A stretch of DNA of 64,000 bases. Source: Streptomyces fodineus. Lineage in GTDB: Bacteria > Actinomycetota > Actinomycetes > Streptomycetales > Streptomycetaceae. Below are positions 8,262 through 16,292 of the stretch, in pieces. The notes beneath the pieces are model-generated. The model saw nothing but the letters and a program-made list of their open reading frames with translations, did not search any database and had not been told where the DNA came from. The translations under genes were made by a program, and so were the position numbers. The number at the start of each line of letters is the position of its first letter. Positions within the stretch are counted from its first letter, which is position 1. The stretch covers positions 4,526,001-4,590,000 of the forward strand of contig NZ_CP017248.1 in the NCBI RefSeq assembly GCF_001735805.1, given 5' to 3'.

Positions 8262-8933
8262 TCAGCCGTGGCCGCCCGCGCGCACCAGCCCCGTTTCGTA
8301 GGCCAGGACCACGACCTGTACCCGGTCGCGCAGGCCGAGCTTGGTCAGGATGCGGCCCACGTGGGTCTTCACGGTGGCCTCGCTCAGCACCAGGCGGGCC
8401 GCGATCTCGCCGTTGGACAGGCCCTGCGCGACCAGCACCATCACCTCGCGCTCCCGGTCGGTGAGCCGCTCCAGCTCCTTGTGCTGCGGCTCCTTGCCGG
8501 AGGAAGGCAGCATCGGCGCGAAGCGGTCCAGCAGGCGCCGCGTGGTGGAGGGCGCCACGACCGCGTCGCCGCTGTGCACGGCGCGGATCGCGCCGAGCAG
8601 GTCGCCGGGCGGCACGTCCTTGAGCATGAAGCCGGAGGCGCCCGCCTTCAGGCCGGAGAAGGCGTACTCGTCGAGGTCGAAGGTGGTCAGGATCAGCACC
8701 TTGGGCGGATCGGGCTCGGTGCAGATCCGCCGGGTGGTCTCCACGCCGTCCAGCTTCGGCATACGGACGTCCATCAGGACGACGTCGACGGGCGTGGACC
8801 GCAGCACCTGCAGGGCCTCGACGCCGTCGCCCGCCTCCGCGACGACCTCCATGTCCGGCTGGGCGGCGAGCACCATCCGGAACCCGGTGCGCAGCAGCAC
8901 CTGGTCGTCGACGAGCATCACGCGGATCGTCAT
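8262..8933 (-). CDS. NarL/LuxR-family response regulator
   Basis: 223-residue two-component regulator. The receiver domain (1-120) has the acidic pair at residues 9-10, the phospho-acceptor Asp55 in LMDVRMP, and the conserved Lys in FMLKDVPPGDL. The C-terminal LuxR-type HTH (about 150-215) reads LTDREREVMVLVAQGLSNGE then LVLSEATVKTHVGRILTKL. It lies 66 bp downstream of the histidine kinase gene in the same direction, so the two are presumably cognate and co-transcribed. The target and stimulus are unknown. The repetitive block begins immediately after its stop codon. Confidence 0.93.
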   Translation of the reverse strand: MTIRVMLVDDQVLLRTGFRMVLAAQPDMEVVAEAGDGVEALQVLRSTPVDVVLMDVRMPKLDGVETTRRICTEPDPPKVLILTTFDLDEYAFSGLKAGASGFMLKDVPPGDLLGAIRAVHSGDAVVAPSTTRRLLDRFAPMLPSSGKEPQHKELERLTDREREVMVLVAQGLSNGEIAARLVLSEATVKTHVGRILTKLGLRDRVQVVVLAYETGLVRAGGHG

Positions 8934-8999
8934 CGGGCCTCTTTCGTTCGGGGCGGGGATGCCGGTGTTACAGGTGTCAACAGGGGGCGTGCGGGCGCG

Positions 9000-10205
9000 T
9001 CAGTGCGCCGGTTTGAGCGGGAGCAGGGCGCTGATGCGGAATCCTCCGCCCGGACGCGGGCCGGCGTCCAGGGTTCCGCCCACCATGCCGACCCGCTCGC
9101 GCATGCCGATCAGGCCGTGCCCCCGGCCGTCCGCGCCGCCCTCCTCGTACAGCTCGTGCGGGGCGCCCTTGCCGTCGTCCTCGACCAGCAGGCCGAGCCC
9201 GTCGTCGAAGTAGACCAGCCGGACGCTCGCGCCCGCGTTGGGCCCGCCGTGCTTGCGGGTGTTGGTGAGTGCCTCCTGCACGATCCGGTACGCGGTCAGC
9301 TCCACGCCGCTGGGCAGCCGCCGCGGGGTGCCCTCGACCTTGAAGTCGACCGGGAGGCCGGAGCTGCGGCACTGCTCGATGAGCTCGTCGATCTGCTCGA
9401 CATCGGGCTGGGGGACGTACTCCCCGCTCTCCTGGTGCTCGCCGGTGCGCAGCACGCCCAGCAGGCGGCGCATCTCGGCGAGGGCCTGACGGCCGGTGGA
9501 GGAGATCGTCTCCAGGGCCTTCTTGGCCTGGTCCGGCGCGGTGTCGAGCACGTAGGCGGCGCCGTCGGCCTGCACCACCATCACCGACACGTTGTGCGCG
9601 ACGACATCGTGCAGCTCGCGCGCGATACGGGCGCGCTCGGCGGCCACCGCGACCTTCGACTGTGCCTCCCGCTCCTTCTCCAGGCGGGCCGCGCGCTCCT
9701 CCAGCTGGGCGAAGTAGGCGCGCCGGGTGCGCATGGAGTCACCGAGCACCCAGGCGAGCGCGAAGGGCACCGTCTGGAAGACCACTATGGCGATCTGTCC
9801 CAGAAAGCTGGTGTGCTCGGCGGGCCAGCGGATCTGCGCGAGGGCCGCCGCACCGAGGCTCGCGGCGAGCGCGAGCCGGGAGGCCCAGCGCGCCCCGATC
9901 GTCGCGACCGTGTAGGTGATCACGAGCATCGCGAAGTCGGCGGCGGTCGTCTCGAAGTCCACCACCAGCTGGGCGAGCCCCACGGTGAGGGCGAGCAGCA
10001 GCATCGGCTCCGGGAAACGGCGGCGCAGCGCGACGACGACGCACAGGACGGCGGAGACGGCCATCCCCTCGGCGAGCGTTCCGTGGTAACCGGGCGTCCC
10101 GTGGAGATTGACCACGCTCACGCACGACAGCCCGAACAGGACGACGGCCCAGAAGGTGTCGACCCCGGTCGGGTGGCGGCGGAGGAAGTCATAGAGGCGC
10201 TGCAC
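9000..10205 (-). CDS. NarL-type sensor histidine kinase (HisKA_3)
   Basis: 401-residue membrane kinase. The N-terminal 155 residues hold about five to six hydrophobic segments with almost no extracellular loops, suggesting intramembrane sensing. A coiled linker (about 160-190) leads to the HisKA_3 motif ELHDVVAHNVSVM with phospho-His at about residue 199. The HATPase domain follows, with VQEALTNTRKH, VEDDGKG and GHGLIGMRERV. Such intramembrane-sensing kinases usually pair with an adjacent NarL regulator, here the gene at 8262-8933. The input signal is not evident. Confidence 0.93.
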   Translation of the reverse strand: MQRLYDFLRRHPTGVDTFWAVVLFGLSCVSVVNLHGTPGYHGTLAEGMAVSAVLCVVVALRRRFPEPMLLLALTVGLAQLVVDFETTAADFAMLVITYTVATIGARWASRLALAASLGAAALAQIRWPAEHTSFLGQIAIVVFQTVPFALAWVLGDSMRTRRAYFAQLEERAARLEKEREAQSKVAVAAERARIARELHDVVAHNVSVMVVQADGAAYVLDTAPDQAKKALETISSTGRQALAEMRRLLGVLRTGEHQESGEYVPQPDVEQIDELIEQCRSSGLPVDFKVEGTPRRLPSGVELTAYRIVQEALTNTRKHGGPNAGASVRLVYFDDGLGLLVEDDGKGAPHELYEEGGADGRGHGLIGMRERVGMVGGTLDAGPRPGGGFRISALLPLKPAH

Positions 10206-10311
10206 GTAACCCAGAGTAGGGAAACCAGATGCGTGCAGGGGTCAACCGGAGGACCGATCCGCGCCCGGCGCGCGTACTCCGCAAGGTGGAGGAAGTGATC
10301 ATCTGTGCGCC

Positions 10312-10326
10312 TAGTCTGTTCCGGTG
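10312..10326 (+). promoter_or_regulatory. -10 hexamer and leaderless GTG start of the methyltransferase gene
   Basis: TAGTCT at 10312-10317 is followed by exactly six bases and then the GTG start at 10324, so transcription would begin at the start codon. No Shine-Dalgarno sequence is visible at the usual distance. No clear -35 was found. Confidence 0.4.
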
Positions 10327-11610
10327 ACGGATGAGACGGCACCGGAAGCGGAACAGCCCCAGGGCGGCGAGCACGGCGGTCACCACGGCCAGGGCCGGCG
10401 CGGCTGGCGTGCGGCCACCGAGGCCGCCCTGTACGGTCCCGGCGGCTTCTACCGCCGCCCGGAGGGCCCGGCCGGCCACTTCCGTACGTCCGTACACGCC
10501 TCCCCGCTGTTCGCGCGGGCCGTGGCCCGGCTGCTGTGCCGGGTCGACCAGGCGCTGGGACGGCCCGCGGCACTCGACTTCGTCGACATGGGCGCGGGGC
10601 GCGGCGAGCTGGTCACCGGGGTCCTGGCCGCCCTGCCTGCCGACGTGGCGGCACGCGCGCGTGGGTACGCCGTCGAGCGCGCCGACCGCCCGGCCGGACT
10701 CGACGAGCGGATCGCCTGGCTGGACACGCCCCCGGCCGCCGTCACGGGCCTGCTGTTCGCCAACGAGTGGCTGGACAACGTGCCCGTGGACGTCGCCGAG
10801 GTCGACCCCGCTGGGGTGCCCCGGCTGGTACTCGTCGGCGACGACGGCAGCGAGCGGCTCGGGGAGCCGGTGACCGGCGCGGATGCGGACTGGCTCGCGC
10901 GGTGGTGGCCGCTGCCGGCCGAGGAGGGGCTGCGTGCGGAGATCGGGCTGCCCCGGGACCTGGCGTGGGCGTCGGCCGTGGACCGGGTGGTGCGCGGGCT
11001 CGCGGTGGCCGTGGACTACGCGCACACCGCCGGCACGCGCCCCCCGTTCGGGACGCTCACCGGCTTCCGGGAGGGGCGCGAGACGGCGCCCGTGCCGGAC
11101 GGGTCGTGCGACATCACGGCCCACGTCGCGCTGGATGCGTGCGCGGCGGCTCCCACGGCGCGTACGACCTCGCGCACGACCTCGGGAACGCCCTCGACCA
11201 CGGCGCACACGCCCCTCGATACGGCGCGCCCGCTCACGGAGACGGCGCGCTCAGCCCGAAGGACGACGCACACCCCCTCGGGCGCGGCGCCCGGCACACC
11301 GCAGAACACGGCGCGCACGCCCCCACAGGTGGCGGGTGATGAGAGGAACACGCCCCCAGACACGGCGCAAGCGCCCTCCGGCACAGCGCGATCCCTCTCC
11401 CCCGCGCGCCTGCTCACGCAGCGCGCCGCCCTGCGCGCCCTCAAGATCACCGGCGCGCGCCCCCCGCTCGCGCTGGCCTCCACGGACCCCTCCGCCTATG
11501 TGCGCGCCCTCGCGAGCGCGGGAGAGGCCGCCGAACTCACCGCGCCGGGCGGCCTCGGCGACTTCGGCTGGCTGCTGCAGCCGGTTGGAATTTCGGACCC
11601 GCTCGCCTGA
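10324..11610 (+). CDS. SAM-dependent methyltransferase of the MidA/NDUFAF7 (DUF185) family, with Thr-rich insert
   Basis: 428 residues. The N-terminal GPGGFYRRP and HFRTSVHASPLFARA segments and the SAM-binding GAGRGELVTGVL (about 95-107) match the MidA family, as do LFANEWLDNVPVDVAEV and the CDITAHVALDA strand. The family includes mitochondrial NDUFAF7, which methylates an arginine of complex I subunit NDUFS2. About 85 residues of Thr/Pro/Ala-rich sequence (roughly 275-360) interrupt the domain before LLTQRAALRALKI. The gene is convergent with nuoD, the bacterial NDUFS2 homologue, 36 bp away. A role in NuoD methylation is inferred. Confidence 0.83.
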   Translation: MTDETAPEAEQPQGGEHGGHHGQGRRGWRAATEAALYGPGGFYRRPEGPAGHFRTSVHASPLFARAVARLLCRVDQALGRPAALDFVDMGAGRGELVTGVLAALPADVAARARGYAVERADRPAGLDERIAWLDTPPAAVTGLLFANEWLDNVPVDVAEVDPAGVPRLVLVGDDGSERLGEPVTGADADWLARWWPLPAEEGLRAEIGLPRDLAWASAVDRVVRGLAVAVDYAHTAGTRPPFGTLTGFREGRETAPVPDGSCDITAHVALDACAAAPTARTTSRTTSGTPSTTAHTPLDTARPLTETARSARRTTHTPSGAAPGTPQNTARTPPQVAGDERNTPPDTAQAPSGTARSLSPARLLTQRAALRALKITGARPPLALASTDPSAYVRALASAGEAAELTAPGGLGDFGWLLQPVGISDPLA

Positions 11611-11646
11611 GCCGGTCCCCCCGCCCGCGGCCGGCCTGCTTCCGGC

Positions 11647-12798
11647 CTACTTGTCGATGTCGCCGACCACGAAGAACATCGAACCCAGGATCGCCACCAT
11701 GTCCGCCACCAGCGTCCCCGGCAGCAGCTCGGTCAGCGCCTGGATGTTGTTGTACGAGGCCGAGCGCAGCTTCAGCCGGTACGGCGTCTTCTCGCCCTTG
11801 CTGACCAGGTAGTAGCCGTTGATGCCGAGAGGGTTCTCGGTCCACGCGTACGTGTGCCCCTCGGGTGCCTTCAGCACCTTCGGCAGCCGCTGGTTGATCG
11901 GCCCGGGCGGCAGCTCGGCGAGCCGGTCCAGGCAGGCGTCCGCGAGATCGAGCGCGTTGTGGGTCTGCTCCAGGAGCACCTCGAAGCGGGCGAGGCAGTC
12001 GCCCTCGCTCCGGGTAACGACCTTGAGGGTCTCCTGCAGGTCGCCGTACGCCAGGTACGGCTCGTCGCGGCGCAGGTCGAAGTCGACGCCCGAGGCGCGC
12101 GCGATGGGCCCGCTCACGCCGTAGGCGTGCACGGTTTCCGGGGTCATCGCGCCCACCGCGCGCGTGCGCCCCCGGAAGATCTCGTTGCCGAGCACCAGAT
12201 CGTCGAAGACGTCCATGCGCGAGCGCACGTCGGCGACGGCGGCACGCGCGCGTGCGCTCCAGCCGGCCGGCAGGTCCTCCTTGAGGCCGCCGACGCGGTT
12301 GAACATGTAGTGCATGCGCCCGCCGGAGACCTCCTCCATCACGTTCTGGAGCACCTCACGCTCCCGGAACGCGTAGAACACCGGGGTGATGCCGCCCAGC
12401 TCCAGCGGATAGGAGCCGAGGAACATCAGGTGGTTCAGGACCCGGTTCAGCTCGGCGAGCAGCGTGCGCGTCCACACCGCCCGCTCGGGCACCTCCATGC
12501 CGAGCATCCGCTCCACGGCGAGGACCACGCCCAGCTCGTTCGAGAACGCCGAGAGCCAGTCGTGGCGGTTGGCGAGCACGATGATCTGACGGTAGTCGCG
12601 TGCTTCGAAGAGCTTCTCGGCGCCGCGGTGCATATAGCCGATCACCGGCTCCGCGCGCACGATGCGCTCCCCGTCCAGCACGAGCCTGAGCCGCAGCACG
12701 CCGTGCGTGGACGGGTGCTGGGGCCCGATGTTGAGCACCATGTCGGTGCTCTCCGCGGCGCCGCCGATCCCGACCGTGGTCTCCGTCGTAGGAGTCAT
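11647..12798 (-). CDS. nuoD2: Stand-alone NADH-quinone oxidoreductase subunit D paralogue
   Basis: 383-residue homologue of the 49-kDa/NuoD subunit that helps form the quinone site of complex I. Visible motifs: GPQHPSTHGVLRL (quinone-site His28), GYMHRGAEK (Arg58), FSNELGVVLAVERML, LAELNRVLNHLMFLG, and the C-terminal GINGYYLVSKGEKTPYRLKLRS with VADMVAILGSMFFVVGDIDK (read in two parts). No other nuo gene lies nearby, so it is an orphan paralogue of the subunit in the main nuo operon. At the motif where quinone-binding NuoD has Arg-x-Asp-Tyr, this protein has Arg-His-Asp-Trp (residues 78-81). ATG 12798 is preceded by AGG-containing sequence. Confidence 0.88.
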   Translation of the reverse strand: MTPTTETTVGIGGAAESTDMVLNIGPQHPSTHGVLRLRLVLDGERIVRAEPVIGYMHRGAEKLFEARDYRQIIVLANRHDWLSAFSNELGVVLAVERMLGMEVPERAVWTRTLLAELNRVLNHLMFLGSYPLELGGITPVFYAFREREVLQNVMEEVSGGRMHYMFNRVGGLKEDLPAGWSARARAAVADVRSRMDVFDDLVLGNEIFRGRTRAVGAMTPETVHAYGVSGPIARASGVDFDLRRDEPYLAYGDLQETLKVVTRSEGDCLARFEVLLEQTHNALDLADACLDRLAELPPGPINQRLPKVLKAPEGHTYAWTENPLGINGYYLVSKGEKTPYRLKLRSASYNNIQALTELLPGTLVADMVAILGSMFFVVGDIDK

Positions 12799-12817
12799 GG
12801 CCCCAGTTTCCCCTACG

Positions 12818-12832
12818 TACGCTGGGCCCATG
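12818..12832 (+). promoter_or_regulatory. -10 hexamer and leaderless ATG start of the first PH-domain gene
   Basis: TACGCT at 12818-12823, six bases, then ATG at 12830. There is no Shine-Dalgarno sequence, so leaderless translation is likely. The promoter lies in the 31-bp space between the divergent nuoD2 and PH-domain genes. Confidence 0.45.
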
Positions 12833-13333
12833 GAAACGGGGAGCCCGGAGGAGACCGGGATACCGGGGGCCGGCCTGGTCTGGCGGGGGCTGCAGCCCGC
12901 TCTGATACGCGTGCGCCGGCTGTTCGTGATGGTGGGGGCGGCGGTGCTCGCGCTCGCCACCGGGTTGCTGCCGGGCCTGTTCGTGGGGCCCGCGTGGGCC
13001 GCCCTCGCGCTGGTGCCGGCGGCCGTCGGCGCGTGGTGCTGGCGGCTGGTGGAACGCAACTGGCGCTCGTGGCGGTACGCGGAGCGCGCGGACGACCTGC
13101 TGATCAGCCGTGGTGTGCTGTGGCGCGAGGAGACGGTGGTGCCGTACGGGCGGATGCAGCTGGTGGAGGTCACCTCCGGGCCCGTCGAGCGGCGCTTCGG
13201 GCTGGCCACCGTGCAGCTGCACACGGCGGCCGCCGCGACCGACGCCACCATCCCCGGCCTGGACCCGGCCGAGGCGGAACGGCTGCGTGACCGGCTCACC
13301 GAGCTGGGCGAGGCACGATCGGCGGGCCTGTGA
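12830..13333 (+). CDS. Membrane protein with one bacterial PH (bPH_2/DUF304) domain
   Basis: 167 residues. Two adjacent hydrophobic segments (about 28-60) are followed by a cytoplasmic bPH_2 domain: WRYAERADDLLISRGVLWREETVVPYGRMQLVEV, then VERRFGLATVQLHTAAAATDATIPGL, given here as pieces of the standard YxR-dLli-rGvl pattern. It corresponds to the YdbS half of the YdbS/YdbT pair. GTG of the next gene overlaps its TGA, so the two are co-translated and probably form a membrane complex. Function is unknown in general; roles in envelope stress or toxin sensitivity have been proposed for relatives. Confidence 0.88.
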   Translation: METGSPEETGIPGAGLVWRGLQPALIRVRRLFVMVGAAVLALATGLLPGLFVGPAWAALALVPAAVGAWCWRLVERNWRSWRYAERADDLLISRGVLWREETVVPYGRMQLVEVTSGPVERRFGLATVQLHTAAAATDATIPGLDPAEAERLRDRLTELGEARSAGL

Positions 13334-14754
13334 CGCCCCCGGACCACGGCGACGCCGCAGACGCCACAGCGGGCATAGATACGGCAGGCACGGCTGCCGC
13401 AGAGCACATGAGCGCCGCGGACGGCCCCGCGGGCGCACAGGACGGTGGCCGTGCCGAGGAGCGCGCGGCCGAGCGTCGGCTGCACCCCGTCACGCCCTTC
13501 CGGCGGGCGTGGGCGCCGATCGCCGTACTCGCCGGATGGGCGGTGCACGACCCGAACGGAACGCAGGAGCAGCTGACCCGGCTGACCACCACCGCGCTGC
13601 TCCTGGGGCTCGCCGTACTGGTGCCCCTGGCCGGGCTCTACGGCTTCCTGTCGTGGTGGTTCACGCGTTACGCGGTCACCGACACCGAACTGCGCATCCG
13701 GACCGGCCTGTTGTTCCGGCGCACCGCGCACATCCGGCTGGAGCGCATCCAGGCCGTCGACGTCTCCCGCCCCCTCCTCGCGCGCGTGGCGGGCGTCGCC
13801 AAGCTGCGGATCGACGTCGTGGGCGCCGACGCCAAGGACGAACTGGCCTTCCTCGGCGAGCAGGAGGCACGCGCCCTGCGCGCGGAGCTGCTCGCGCGCG
13901 CGGCGGGTTTCGCACCCGAGACGGCGCGCGAAGTCGGCGAGGCCCCGGCGCGCGAGCTGCTGCGCGTGCCCCCACGTGCGCTGGCGCTCTCCCTGGTGCT
14001 GACGGGCGCCACCTGGGGCTCGCTGTGCGGCGCCGTCGTCGTACCGACCGTGCTCTGGCTCGCCACCCACAACCTGTGGACGGTCCTGGCATCCGCGCTG
14101 CCGCTGCTCGGCGCCGCCGGCGCGAGCAGCGCGGGGCGGTTCGCCGGCGAGTTCGACTGGACGGTGAGCGAGTCACCCGACGGGCTGCGCATCGACCACG
14201 GGCTGCTCGACCGTACGCACGAGACGGTGCCGCCCGGCCGGGTGCAGACCGTACGGATCGTGGAGCCGCTGCTGTGGCGGCGGCTCGGCTGGGTGCGGGT
14301 GGAACTGGACGTGGCCGGGTCCGCCAACTCGGTGCTGGTACCGGTCGCCCCGCGCCCGGTCGCCGAGTCGGTCGTCACGCGCGTGCTGCACGGCGTGACG
14401 GTGCCTCAGGAACTGTCGCGCCCGGCGCGGCGGGCCCGCTGGTGCCTGCCGGTGTGGTGGCGCGGCCATCGCCTCGCTGTCACGGGCACGGTGTTCGCGA
14501 CCCGGCACGGCCTGCTGCGGCGCAGGCTCTCGCTGGTCCCGCACGCCAAGGTGCAGAGCGTACGGCTGAGCCAGGGGCCCTGGCAGCGCCTGTGGCGGCT
14601 TGCCGACGTCCATGTGGACACCGGGGCCGACAAGACCGTGACGGCCCGTCTGCGAGACGCCCAGGAGGCGGCGAGACTTCTGCACGCCCAGGCGGAGAGG
14701 TCCCGTACGGGCCGCCGGGACGCACGCCCCGACCGCTGGATGGCATCCGGATGA
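13330..14754 (+). CDS. Membrane protein with several bPH_2 (DUF304, YdbT-like) domains
   Basis: 474 residues with an N-terminal Asp/Ala/Gly-rich tail of about 45 residues. Then come paired hydrophobic segments (about 58-75 and 87-110, again about 215-265 and 345-360) separated by PH-like modules. The repeated signature can be seen three times: RYAVTDTELRIRTGLLFRRT then RLERIQAVDV; SPDGLRIDHGLLDRTHE then GRVQTVRIVEP; and TRHGLLRRRLSLVPHAKVQSVRL. Start overlaps the upstream stop as GTGA. It is the large partner of the single-PH protein before it. The gene ends just before a bidirectional hairpin. Confidence 0.88.
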   Translation: MTPPDHGDAADATAGIDTAGTAAAEHMSAADGPAGAQDGGRAEERAAERRLHPVTPFRRAWAPIAVLAGWAVHDPNGTQEQLTRLTTTALLLGLAVLVPLAGLYGFLSWWFTRYAVTDTELRIRTGLLFRRTAHIRLERIQAVDVSRPLLARVAGVAKLRIDVVGADAKDELAFLGEQEARALRAELLARAAGFAPETAREVGEAPARELLRVPPRALALSLVLTGATWGSLCGAVVVPTVLWLATHNLWTVLASALPLLGAAGASSAGRFAGEFDWTVSESPDGLRIDHGLLDRTHETVPPGRVQTVRIVEPLLWRRLGWVRVELDVAGSANSVLVPVAPRPVAESVVTRVLHGVTVPQELSRPARRARWCLPVWWRGHRLAVTGTVFATRHGLLRRRLSLVPHAKVQSVRLSQGPWQRLWRLADVHVDTGADKTVTARLRDAQEAARLLHAQAERSRTGRRDARPDRWMASG

Positions 14755-14759
14755 CATGA

Positions 14760-14791
14760 GGCCCGGCCTCCCCCTTGCGGGAAGCCGGGCC
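14760..14791. terminator. Bidirectional hairpin between convergent genes
   Basis: GGCCCGGCCTCCC (14760-14772) pairs with GGGAAGCCGGGCC (14779-14791) with one mismatch around a six-base loop. It fills the 54-bp space between the PH-domain gene and the minus-strand gene at 14809. There is no T tract, as is usual for Streptomyces hairpin terminators. Confidence 0.75.
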
Positions 14792-14808
14792 CGGTGTCCG
14801 GTGGGGCC

Positions 14809-16197
14809 TCAGGAAGCCGCGCTGCGCAGCCCCTGGACGTCGATCTGCTCGGTCTCGTCGTGCGCGGTCAGGTCGATGACCTGGCCGACGCCCTGCTCCT
14901 GTGCTCCGGCGTCCTTGAACCCGGCCTCCGCCTCGGCCTTGTGCACGGCGAGGGCCTCCGGGCCGACGACGTCGGCGAGATCCTCGTTGTGCACGGAGTC
15001 CAGCGCGGCCTTCGGCGCGTCCTTCTGGGTGCCGAAGAAGTCGAAACCGCCCTCGATCACCGGGCGCCGCGCGGGCGCGGCCGGTACGACGGCCACCGCG
15101 GTCGGCACCGTGAAGTGCCCGGCGGGCGGCTGCGCCACGGGTCCCGTGAGCTCGGCCGGTGCCGTGGAGGCGGCGGCCGCGCGCGCGTGCCCGACGGCCG
15201 CCTCGGGCTGCCCCTGCGCCTCCTCCTCCTGGGCGGCCGGCGCACCGGCCTCGCTCCGGGAAGCACCGGCGCCGTCCGGTATGCCGCCTTCCGCAGCGCC
15301 CTCGGCCTCGGCGGCGGAGCCGGCCGCAACCACATCGGCCTTACGCACATCGACCTCGCCCGCAGGAACGATCTTGCTCACAGGAACGGCGCCCACCTCG
15401 GCCTTGGGCTCACCCGTCTCGGAAGCCGCCGCCTCCGGAGCCGTACCCCCAAAATCCACGGCCTCCGAAGCCGAAGCCTCCGAAGCCTCGGAGGCCGAAG
15501 CCTCGGACGTCTCCGGCGTGGCGGCCTGAGTGGCGTCCGTCACGGCGTCGGCCGAGCTCTCCTTGCCGAACTGGGCGAGTGCCGTCAGGGCGCGCCGGTA
15601 CAGCCGTGCGCCCTCGGGCGAGAACACCGCGTGCTCCGCCGGCTCGTCCCCGGAGTCCGCCCCGGCCTCGGGAGCCTCGACCGGCTCCGGATCCGCCTCG
15701 GCACTGCGCGCGGGCGGCAGCGCGGGCGAGGAGGAGGGCACGGCCGCCTCGATCTCCAGCAGCCGGCGTCCCTCCAGGGCGGTCGCGCGCTCGGTCTCCG
15801 CCGTGGCGTACCGGCGCAGCAGGGCCGCGTGCTCGTTGCGCAGGCCGGCCAGCTCCGCGCGCTTGGCGCGCAGCCGCTGCTCCAGCTTGGTGCGCAGCTC
15901 GCGCGACTCCTCCAGGTCGGTCTCGAGTTCGGCGACCCGTTCCTCGTACCGCCATTCGTCGCCGGCACGCGCGCGCGTGAGCTCGGCGACCCGCTTGCCC
16001 GCCTGGGTGTCCCAGTGGCGCATCACGACCGCGCCGACGACTGCCGTCGCCGCGGCGGCCGAGGCCAGGGCGCGCAGCACCATGACCTCGGAGAACACCC
16101 AGGGACCCAGCGCGCAGACGACGGAGACCCCGGCGATCGCCGAGGGAGGCAACAGCCGGTGCAGAGGTGGGGAATGGCGGTGGCGTCCACGTGGCAT
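14809..16197 (-). CDS. Membrane-anchored coiled-coil protein of unknown function
   Basis: 462 residues. A short basic N-terminus (MPRGRHRHSPPLHRL) is followed by two hydrophobic segments (about 18-65). Residues about 80-155 form an evident coiled coil (KRVAELTRARAGDEWRYEER, ELETDLEESRELRTKLEQRL, then AKRAELAGLRNEHAALLRRY). The remainder is acidic, Ala/Glu/Pro-rich and presumably disordered, with Ser-Glu-Ala repeats near residues 228-252. It ends with a more conserved-looking tail around FDFFGTQKDAPKAALDSVHN and VIDLTAHDETEQIDVQ. I do not recognise a family. The frame extends to 16260, but ATG 16197 is the first sensible start. Confidence 0.75.
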   Translation of the reverse strand: MPRGRHRHSPPLHRLLPPSAIAGVSVVCALGPWVFSEVMVLRALASAAAATAVVGAVVMRHWDTQAGKRVAELTRARAGDEWRYEERVAELETDLEESRELRTKLEQRLRAKRAELAGLRNEHAALLRRYATAETERATALEGRRLLEIEAAVPSSSPALPPARSAEADPEPVEAPEAGADSGDEPAEHAVFSPEGARLYRRALTALAQFGKESSADAVTDATQAATPETSEASASEASEASASEAVDFGGTAPEAAASETGEPKAEVGAVPVSKIVPAGEVDVRKADVVAAGSAAEAEGAAEGGIPDGAGASRSEAGAPAAQEEEAQGQPEAAVGHARAAAASTAPAELTGPVAQPPAGHFTVPTAVAVVPAAPARRPVIEGGFDFFGTQKDAPKAALDSVHNEDLADVVGPEALAVHKAEAEAGFKDAGAQEQGVGQVIDLTAHDETEQIDVQGLRSAAS

Positions 16198-16236
16198 GGC
16201 CAGAAACTTACCGCGCGTAGGCGAATCGCGGACCCC

Positions 16237-16278
16237 CGCCCCGTAAAAACACGGCCACATGCTCGGCTTTACGGGGCG
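16237..16278 (-). terminator. Hairpin downstream of the esterase gene
   Basis: CGCCCCGTAAA (16237-16247) and TTTACGGGGCG (16268-16278) are perfect 11-bp inverted repeats with a 20-base loop. They lie 15 bp past the esterase stop codon and before the next minus-strand gene, so they probably terminate the esterase transcript. Confidence 0.65.
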
Positions 16279-16292
16279 TCAGGCCCAGGGGG

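Noticed and set aside
7782..10298. 838-residue plus-strand open frame across the repeat block, response regulator and histidine kinase
   Set aside because: Runs antisense to two clear genes; the part in the repeat block is Pro/Arg/Ala low-complexity.
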